Shown here one piece after another: positions 7,273 to 11,967 of a stretch of 11,967 bases of DNA. Below the pieces are notes generated by a model. The model made no database searches and was not told where the DNA came from. It worked only from the letters and a program-made list of their open reading frames with translations. The first letter of the stretch is position 1, and each line of letters begins with the position of its first letter. Both the position numbers and the translations under genes were made by a program. Source of the DNA: Bacillota bacterium (lineage in GTDB: Bacteria > Bacillota_I > Bacilli_A > Acholeplasmatales > UBA5453); assembly GCA_023436805.1 (NCBI GenBank), contig JAEZHT010000052.1, positions 1 to 11,967 of the forward strand. Reading direction: 5' to 3'.

Positions 7273-8568
7273 ATGTTGAAAAGAAAGATTAACCAAGATT
7301 TAGCGCTCTGGCGTGAGAACCCAAGTCGTCCAGCTTTACTTGTAAAAGGACCACGTGGCGTAGGTAAAAGCACATCCATCGAACGATTTGCGAAAGAAAA
7401 CTACAAGTATGTCGTCAAAGTGGACTTTGAAAAAAATCCAGAATTGATCCCAGTATTCAATGAAAACTTGGATGTGACCACCCTGATTAAAAAAGTCAGT
7501 CTATTTTTACAAGTCGAACGCATCGTTTCGGGTCAAACTTTGTTTTTCTTTGATGAAATTCATCTGTGTCCAAATGTGCGTGTCGCGGTTAAAAACTTCG
7601 TCAACAACCAAAAGTTTGATGTCATCATGGCGACCTCTTATTTTGGTATCAACCCAGATATTTTTCCAACCAATCCATACAGTTATGAACAAATTTTAGA
7701 CATGAATGCACTCGATTTCGAAGAGTACTTGTGGGCGAGTGGTGTATCTTCAAACATCATGAATGATTTAAGACACTATTTTACCAATAAAATCCCAGTA
7801 CCAGATGCACTCCATGAATTGATGCTCAATGTGTTTTATGAGTATATGACTGTGGGTGGGATGCCAGAAGTTGTCAATTCGTTTTTAAATACCCATAATT
7901 TCAGTTTAGTGACTAAAAAACATGCGAAAATCATTCAAACCTATACGAAGGATATGAAACAATACTTATCCAAACCAGACTTTACAAAATCTGTGAAATG
8001 TTTCTTATCGGTGCCATTTCAGCTTGACAAAGAAAATAAAAAATTCCAATATGGGTTTGTTGAAGCCAAAACAGCGGCACGTAAATATGAGAAGAATTTA
8101 TTGTGGTTATACTATGCCGACATGGTCGACATTTGTTTCAATTTGAACTTGCCAAAAATGCCGTATGCGCAACAAGCCAAATACGACGTGTTTAAAGTCT
8201 ATTATAAAGACATTGGTCTATTGACATCCTCTTATGGTGGGGATGCCCAAATTGCCATCCATACAGGCAAACTCAAAGCGTACCATGGGGCATTGCTTGA
8301 AGCGGTAGTCGCTGATATATTGATGAAAAATGGGAAGAAGTTGTATTACTTCGATCGAAACACCACGTTGGAAGCAGATTTCTTAATCAAATTTAACGAT
8401 AAAAATACGGTGTTGGAAGTTAAAGAAGCGGATAATCCAAAAACCAAAATGATTGAAAGTATGTTTGAAAACTTCGGTTTGACTCAAGCCATTAAACTGT
8501 CTTTGAATAACGTTTCGAATACCAAAAATGTCATCACCTATCCGATTTATATGGCGATGTTCCTATAG
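7273..8568 (+). CDS. AAA+ ATPase with C-terminal PD-(D/E)XK-like domain (DUF4143 type)
   Basis: This 431-residue protein belongs to the large, poorly characterised ATPase family with a C-terminal DUF4143 region. Walker A is GPRGVGKST (26-34, K32), Walker B is LFFFDEIHL (90-98, D94/E95), and a sensor-1-like strand VIMATSYFG follows (117-125). FEEYL (149-153) and GGMPEVVNSFL (195-205) are family marks. The C-terminus has a PD-(D/E)XK-like set: E343 in GALLEAVVADIL, D369 in LEADFLI, and E382/K384 in LEVKEAD. The start at 7273 is chosen because MLKRKI is the standard family start, GGTG lies 5 nt upstream and the promoter sits just before it. Cellular role is unknown. It stands alone between terminators; such genes are often multicopy and mobile, but no transfer sign is visible here. 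Confidence 0.85.
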   Translation: MLKRKINQDLALWRENPSRPALLVKGPRGVGKSTSIERFAKENYKYVVKVDFEKNPELIPVFNENLDVTTLIKKVSLFLQVERIVSGQTLFFFDEIHLCPNVRVAVKNFVNNQKFDVIMATSYFGINPDIFPTNPYSYEQILDMNALDFEEYLWASGVSSNIMNDLRHYFTNKIPVPDALHELMLNVFYEYMTVGGMPEVVNSFLNTHNFSLVTKKHAKIIQTYTKDMKQYLSKPDFTKSVKCFLSVPFQLDKENKKFQYGFVEAKTAARKYEKNLLWLYYADMVDICFNLNLPKMPYAQQAKYDVFKVYYKDIGLLTSSYGGDAQIAIHTGKLKAYHGALLEAVVADILMKNGKKLYYFDRNTTLEADFLIKFNDKNTVLEVKEADNPKTKMIESMFENFGLTQAIKLSLNNVSNTKNVITYPIYMAMFL

Positions 8569-8579
8569 TTTTTTCAAGA

Positions 8580-8604
8580 AAGCATTTTCTTTAGAAAAGC
8601 GCTT
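8580..8604 (+). terminator. weak hairpin after the ATPase gene
   Basis: TTTTC (8585-8589) pairs with GAAAA (8594-8598) around TTTA, and AAGC (8580-8583) pairs with GCTT (8601-8604) across an A/GC internal loop. No clean T run follows (only TTATTTTA about 10 nt later), so terminator function is uncertain. Confidence 0.3.
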
Positions 8605-8632
8605 AGTATAGGGCTTATTTTATCGATATTGG

Positions 8633-8641
8633 TGCTATAAT
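8633..8641 (+). promoter_or_regulatory. extended -10 promoter of the ZIP transporter gene
   Basis: TGCTATAAT is an exact extended -10 (TGn plus TATAAT at 8636-8641). No good -35 stands 17 nt upstream (GCTTAT), which extended -10 promoters tolerate. The transcript start near 8648 leaves a leader of about 20 nt before the ATG at 8668. Confidence 0.6.
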
Positions 8642-8667
8642 GATGGGTGGAAATTGAAGGTGTTATT

Positions 8668-9489
8668 ATGTTGAATTACTTGCTTGGATTGGATACTTGG
8701 CAACTCGCGTTATTGGGTGGCATACTCACTTGGTCGTTGACAGCGCTTGGGGCTTCCTTGGTATTCTTTTTCAAAGGCATTCATAAAAATGTATATAACA
8801 TGATGCTTGGCTTCGCAGCCGGTGTCATGATCGCAGCATCCGTATGGAGCTTAATCATCCCTGCGGTTGATATGGCAGAAGCCCAAGGGGCCATCCCTTG
8901 GTTGGTAGCAGCCATTGGGATTTTGGTGGGTACAGGGTTTTTATTCGCATTCGATAAAATCATCCCACACATTCACTTTGGTAAAGAATCACTCCAAGAA
9001 GGGATTCGAACCAAATTATCACGTAATATTCTTTTGGTATTCTCAATCACATTGCACAACATCCCTGAAGGGTTGGCGGTTGGTGTGGCATTTGGTGCTG
9101 TCGGTTTAGCAACTAACCCAGAAATAGCTTTATACGCAGCCATCGCTGTGGCCCTCGGTATTGGGATTCAAAACTTCCCAGAAGGTGCAGCGGTATCCAT
9201 CCCACTCAGACAAGAAGGCAACTCCCGTCGAAAATCCTTTTTCTATGGACAAGCCTCTGCTTTAGTTGAACCCATTTCAGCCGTTATTGGCGCGATTTTG
9301 GTCAATGTTGTCAGTCAAATCTTACCTTATGCACTGACATTCGCTGCAGGTGCGATGATCTATGTTGTGATTGAAGAACTCATCCCAGAATCGAAAGATA
9401 TCGTGGATGAAAAAGGTGAGCACTACGCGACCTTTGGGTTTGTGTTGGGGTTCATCATCATGATGATACTGGATATTGCTTTAGGCTAA
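8668..9489 (+). CDS. ZIP-family divalent metal transporter (GufA/ZupT-like)
   Basis: This 273-residue integral membrane protein of the ZIP family imports zinc and possibly iron or manganese. It has about eight hydrophobic segments: near 13-36, 45-66, 77-97, 121-145, 153-168, 193-212, 216-234 and 254-271. The metal-path motifs of TM4 and TM5 are clear: H130-NIPEG (130-135) and N169-FPEG (169-173), with E236 in a later helix (VIEELIPES). The loop after TM3 is short (DKIIPHIHFGKES) with H101 and H103, not the long His-rich loop of many ZIPs. The ATG at 8668 is chosen over the GTG at 8647: GAAGGT is about 6 nt upstream, and the GTG sits at the predicted transcript start. Metal specificity cannot be told from sequence. 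Confidence 0.9.
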   Translation: MLNYLLGLDTWQLALLGGILTWSLTALGASLVFFFKGIHKNVYNMMLGFAAGVMIAASVWSLIIPAVDMAEAQGAIPWLVAAIGILVGTGFLFAFDKIIPHIHFGKESLQEGIRTKLSRNILLVFSITLHNIPEGLAVGVAFGAVGLATNPEIALYAAIAVALGIGIQNFPEGAAVSIPLRQEGNSRRKSFFYGQASALVEPISAVIGAILVNVVSQILPYALTFAAGAMIYVVIEELIPESKDIVDEKGEHYATFGFVLGFIIMMILDIALG

Positions 9490-9523
9490 ATAAAAAAACC
9501 ACGACATGTGGCTTTTATTTAGC
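9485..9523. terminator. bidirectional terminator overlapping both stop codons
   Basis: Perfect 11-bp outer arms, GCTAAATAAAA (9485-9495) and TTTTATTTAGC (9513-9523), plus an inner CCAC/GTGG stem (9499-9502 with 9508-9511) around loop GACAT, separated by an AAA/C internal loop. The A and T tracts in the arms give a T run in either direction. The ZIP stop (TAA 9487-9489) and the convergent monooxygenase stop (9517-9515) both lie inside the arms. Confidence 0.8.
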
Positions 9524-9832
9524 AACTACAGTTGAAAGTTCGAAAAAGGTTTCTTTTGAAGATTCGATGACCCCAGGCATCTCACCATGGCTTTTACCGC
9601 CCTTATGCAGTGCCTTATGTTCCTCTGAACCTTCCCAGGCATAAAATGCTTCACGGGAGGTCCAATAAATCGAAACGCGGTAGGTATCGTAATCTTTGTT
9701 TTTCTCATCAATCAACACTTCACGTTTGATGAAACCATCGACGGTTTGTAAACGGAAGGGTTGACTAAAACGCTCTTGTAAAATGGTTTTCTGGCCCTTT
9801 TCAACTTTGAGCACTCGTGTGATAATATACAT
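9515..9832 (-). CDS. small ABM-fold monooxygenase, HmoA/IsdG-like
   Basis: This 105-residue protein has the dimeric alpha-beta barrel of the antibiotic-biosynthesis-monooxygenase family, which includes heme-degrading IsdG, HmoA and HmoB. The core YRVSIYWTSREAFYAWEGSE and the following EHKALHKGGK resemble HmoA-like proteins: W66 and H76 line up with the IsdG Trp and heme-ligand His. The catalytic Asn expected near residue 6 is replaced (MYIITRVLKV has R6). The ATG at 9832 is chosen because AAAGG lies about 9 nt upstream and MYIITRVLKVEKG matches the family start; the open frame continues 28 codons upstream without family resemblance. It stands convergent to the ZIP gene with its own promoter. 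Heme or another small molecule may be the substrate; family assignment is firmer than function. Confidence 0.75.
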   Translation of the reverse strand: MYIITRVLKVEKGQKTILQERFSQPFRLQTVDGFIKREVLIDEKNKDYDTYRVSIYWTSREAFYAWEGSEEHKALHKGGKSHGEMPGVIESSKETFFELSTVVAK

Positions 9833-9853
9833 CGTCATCATCCTTTCGAATTC

Positions 9854-9862
9854 ATTGTAACA
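9854..9862 (-). promoter_or_regulatory. probable promoter of the ABM monooxygenase gene
   Basis: On the minus strand TGTTACAAT is an extended -10 (TGn plus TACAAT, 5 of 6). It lies 21 nt before the chosen ATG and downstream of the frame's first ATG at 9916, which further argues against the longer protein. No strong -35 is seen. Confidence 0.5.
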
Positions 9863-9921
9863 AATGATAAAAATCAAAGGTAAATGATATGATAAGGATT
9901 CTATTTTATGGCTCAATTGGC

Positions 9922-9938
9922 TATAAATAAACTATAAA
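9922..9938 (+). promoter_or_regulatory. A/T-rich -10 candidates before the FNT gene
   Basis: TATAAA occurs twice, at 9922-9927 and 9933-9938, 27 and 16 nt before the ATG. Neither has a convincing -35 (TTCTAT at 9899-9904 for the first). One of them probably drives the gene, whose ribosome-binding site AAGGGG is at 9942-9947. Confidence 0.35.
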
Positions 9939-9953
9939 CATAAGGGGTTAAGC

Positions 9954-10574
9954 ATGAAATCTATTTTTTTAAAAGCGCTGTATGCAGGGTTATTGATTGG
10001 CATCGCAGCGGTGGCTTATTTATCGGTGGACAATGCCTATTTAGGGTCATTGTTATTTAGTTTTGGTCTGTTGATGATTGTATCCTCGGGCTATTATCTA
10101 TATACCGGTAAGGTTGGGTATTGGGTGAAAGAAAAAAACTATCTGGGTGTGCTTGGGATGACTTTACTAGGCAATATCCTTGGGACATTCATCATCGGGG
10201 TCTTTGTTAGACTCATGCAACTACCCATCATTGTTAAAACAGAAGCATTGGTTGAACTGAAACTGGAAAATGGATTGATTAAAGTCTTATTATTATCCAT
10301 CCTGTGCGGTGGGATGATGTATTTAGGGGTTGAAGGGTATCGTAAAGCGAAACTTGAAACTGCGAAAGTGCTTTTTGTCCTATTCGCAGTGATGATCTTC
10401 ATCTTGTCTAAATTCGAACACAGCGTGGCGAATATGGCATATTACGCAATCGCTGGGGCTTATTCCATCAAATCATTGATTTATCTTTTGGTGATGATTA
10501 TAGGGAATGGTTTGGGTGCGATGGCGCTATGCTATATCGATTCAACCATTGAAAAAATAGATGCCAAAGCATAA
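9954..10574 (+). CDS. formate/nitrite transporter (FNT) family channel, short form
   Basis: This 206-residue membrane protein of the FocA/NirC fold is a pentameric channel family for small monovalent anions such as formate, nitrite, hydrosulfide or lactate. About six hydrophobic helices are visible. The hallmark FEHSVANM (154-161) supplies the central pore histidine H156, preceded by CGGMMYLGV (118-126). In the first half LYTG (49-52) marks the matching broken helix. GNILG (73-77) and GNGLG (184-188) end the two inverted repeats. It is shorter than FocA (about 285 residues), mainly at the termini and loops. Odd: K153 replaces the usual small residue just before FEH. AAGGGG precedes the ATG by about 7 nt. 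No formate or nitrite enzyme gene is adjacent, so the substrate is open. Confidence 0.8.
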   Translation: MKSIFLKALYAGLLIGIAAVAYLSVDNAYLGSLLFSFGLLMIVSSGYYLYTGKVGYWVKEKNYLGVLGMTLLGNILGTFIIGVFVRLMQLPIIVKTEALVELKLENGLIKVLLLSILCGGMMYLGVEGYRKAKLETAKVLFVLFAVMIFILSKFEHSVANMAYYAIAGAYSIKSLIYLLVMIIGNGLGAMALCYIDSTIEKIDAKA

Positions 10575-10576
10575 TT

Positions 10577-10598
10577 TGACCCAATCGGTCACTTTTTT
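10577..10598 (+). terminator. Rho-independent terminator after the FNT gene
   Basis: TGACC (10577-10581) pairs with GGTCA (10587-10591) around a 5-nt loop CAATC, followed by C and a run of six T (10593-10598). The stem is short but the T run is good, and it begins 3 nt after the stop codon. Confidence 0.6.
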
Positions 10599-10631
10599 CT
10601 CTTTTTGGTTGGATATATTTTGATTATTTAG

Positions 10632-10647
10632 TACACTTATAAGTGTA
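10632..10647. promoter_or_regulatory. 16-bp perfect palindrome, candidate operator
   Basis: TACACTTATAAGTGTA reads the same on both strands. It sits 17 nt before the DUF1538 ATG, just ahead of the ribosome-binding site, and its centre includes TATAAG (10638-10643), a possible -10. A dimeric repressor binding here would block transcription. No regulator gene is adjacent, so the partner is unknown. Confidence 0.45.
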
Positions 10648-10664
10648 AGCAGAGGAGGGGAAAA

Positions 10665-11967
10665 ATGAAGTTTACGTTGTTATTCGATAAAATCAAAGAA
10701 TCCGCAGTCGCCATTTTACCTGTGTCTGCGGTCATCTTCATCATCAGTCTAGGGATTGGTGTAGAAATGACGGATATATTGAATTTCGGTGTGGGGGTAG
10801 TACTCCTCATTCTCGGTTTAGCCATATTCCAAATTGGTGCTTTCGCATCGACCGTTTCGATTGCTGAAGACATTGGGGTTTTCATTACAAGACGTAAAAA
10901 ATTAGGGCTATTCATCGTGGTTGCGTTTTTAGTTGGGTTCATGATTACGATTGCTGAACCTGCCCTTTGGGTCTTGGGCGACCAATTTAAAGCCGTGATT
11001 CCACAAACCGTATTGATTCTTGTGGTCGCTTTGGGTGTGGGTTTGTTTGTGGTTTTAGCCTTGGTTCGTATTTTATTTCAAGTTTCAATACGCACACTAT
11101 TCATTGTATCTTATGGTGTATTATTCATCATCGCGATCATCGTTTCGATGTCTAGTCCTGATTTTATCCCGATTGCTTTCGATTCAGGTGGGGTAACCAC
11201 AGGACCGATGGCTGTGCCATTCATCATGGCGTTGGGGTTTGGTATTTCCCATGCCCGTGGTGACAAAGCGTCTGAACTCGATGCCTTTGGTTTGATTGGG
11301 ATCGCTTCGATTGGACCTATCTTAAGTGTCTTGATCTTAGGTTTGTTTTACCACCCAAGTGCACCTGTGATTGATACCAATTCAACGATGTTGGATTATT
11401 TCTTAAGCAATTTAGTACAAATGGCCATCGCCATTTTGCCGTTTATATTATTTTTCATCGTATTTCAGATTTTTGCATTCAAGTTATCTAAAAACCGTGT
11501 GATTAAAATTTTCATAGCATTCTTTTACACTTACGTAGGGTTGGTATTATTCCTTACAGGTGCCAATGGTGGACTCGTCAATATCGGGGGCTATATCGGT
11601 GCTTATTTTGCAAAAGAAATCACATGGTTGTTGATCCCACTTGGGATGGTTTTTGGATTCATGGTTGTGGCTGCGGAACCCTCCGTTGTCGCTTTAAATC
11701 ACCAAGTCGAAGAAGTATCCGCAGGTGCCATCAGTCGTAAGCTCATGATGGTTGCGTTATCGACTGGGGTGGCACTGGCCATTGGTTTTGCGTTATTACG
11801 TGTCATTACAGGCATCAGTATTTGGTGGATCATTCTACCAGGGTATATGATTGCATTATCTTTAACCTTTATATCCCCACCGATTTTCTCATACATCGCA
11901 TTTGACTCTGGCGGTGCCGTTTCAGGGGCGATGACTTCAGCATTTTTAATGCCACTGGCACTTGGTG
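10665..11967 (+). CDS. DUF1538 family membrane protein (3' partial)
   Basis: The frame is open to the right edge, showing 434 residues of a very hydrophobic protein with a dozen or so membrane segments. It matches the DUF1538 family of putative transporters. The protein is an internal duplication: ILP at about 17-19 and 257-259, AEP at 97-99 and 337-339, and AFDSGG at 171-176 and 412-417, all offset by about 240 residues. The first AFDSGG is followed by VTTGPMAVPFIMALGFG, the family signature, and the second by a similar segment at the window end. GAGGAGGGG (10652-10660) is a strong ribosome-binding site 4 nt before the ATG. Substrate and direction of transport are unknown. Judging from the repeat, most of the protein is present and only the C-terminal part is cut off. 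Confidence 0.8.
   Translation, partial: MKFTLLFDKIKESAVAILPVSAVIFIISLGIGVEMTDILNFGVGVVLLILGLAIFQIGAFASTVSIAEDIGVFITRRKKLGLFIVVAFLVGFMITIAEPALWVLGDQFKAVIPQTVLILVVALGVGLFVVLALVRILFQVSIRTLFIVSYGVLFIIAIIVSMSSPDFIPIAFDSGGVTTGPMAVPFIMALGFGISHARGDKASELDAFGLIGIASIGPILSVLILGLFYHPSAPVIDTNSTMLDYFLSNLVQMAIAILPFILFFIVFQIFAFKLSKNRVIKIFIAFFYTYVGLVLFLTGANGGLVNIGGYIGAYFAKEITWLLIPLGMVFGFMVVAAEPSVVALNHQVEEVSAGAISRKLMMVALSTGVALAIGFALLRVITGISIWWIILPGYMIALSLTFISPPIFSYIAFDSGGAVSGAMTSAFLMPLALG

Noticed and set aside
9833..9916. N-terminal extension of the ABM protein from ATG 9916
   Set aside because: It overlaps the promoter (TGTTACAAT), has no ribosome-binding site and shows no family similarity.
10637..10942. 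101-codon minus-strand frame at the start of the DUF1538 gene
   Set aside because: It is antisense to the strong membrane-protein frame; its Met/Thr/Pro-rich translation is the usual shadow of a hydrophobic gene.
1..11967. Mycoplasma-type code with TGA read as Trp
   Set aside because: TGA is a true stop in two genes (1337-1339 and 4228-4230), and conserved Trp positions use TGG.
1..11967. CRISPR array, tRNA, rRNA, transposase or phage genes
   Set aside because: I looked for regularly spaced repeats, cloverleaf arms, conserved rRNA segments and transposase or integrase motifs and saw none; coding density is high and intergenic gaps are under about 160 nt.

Overview
The window looks like chromosomal DNA from a low-GC, Gram-positive-type bacterium. 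It is roughly 40% GC by eye, with A/T-rich intergenic gaps, Shine-Dalgarno sites of the AGGAG/AGGTG type and sigma70-like promoters. The standard bacterial code is in use: TGA ends the response regulator and the MaoC gene, and tryptophan is read from TGG. The gene set and protein style suggest an Acholeplasma-like or other non-mycoplasma Mollicute/Firmicute, but no marker gene settles the taxon. No insertion sequence, tRNA, rRNA, CRISPR or prophage signal was found.

Region 1 (1-3057, + strand) is a tight phosphate-signalling operon. It holds the end of phoU (5' end outside the window), a PhoB-type response regulator and a PhoR-type membrane histidine kinase. The spacing is 9 nt and then an ATGA overlap. 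A 12-bp bidirectional terminator closes it and also serves the convergent tetR gene.

Region 2 (3060-7163) is an acyl-CoA redox module. A TetR/FadR-like repressor (-) faces a four-gene + operon: MaoC-type enoyl-CoA hydratase, short-chain acyl-CoA dehydrogenase, EtfB and EtfA. All three junctions overlap (4, 1 and 8 nt). A near-consensus promoter (TTGACA-N17-TATTAT) and ATGAA/TTCAT palindromes lie in the divergent gap. A Rho-independent terminator follows etfA. Together the enzymes would interconvert (R)-3-hydroxyacyl-CoA, enoyl-CoA and acyl-CoA, passing electrons through the ETF. No thiolase, 3-hydroxyacyl-CoA dehydrogenase or acyl-CoA synthetase is present here.

Region 3 (7229-11967) is a row of mostly single genes with their own signals: an AAA+ ATPase with a C-terminal PD-(D/E)XK-like domain (DUF4143 type), a ZIP metal transporter, a convergent small ABM/HmoA-like monooxygenase, a short formate/nitrite-transporter-family channel, and a DUF1538 membrane protein that runs off the right edge. 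In several cases promoter and ribosome-binding-site positions show that the longest open frame is not the real start, and the starts given here are corrected.

Most of this reads as ordinary housekeeping and accessory metabolism. The points most worth a second look are the TetR-controlled MaoC-Acd-Etf module and its operators, the 16-bp palindrome before the DUF1538 gene, the visible internal duplication of that protein, a lysine next to the channel histidine of the FNT protein, the missing catalytic Asn in the ABM protein, and a convergent hairpin that contains both flanking stop codons. I see no convincing evidence of a wholly new system.
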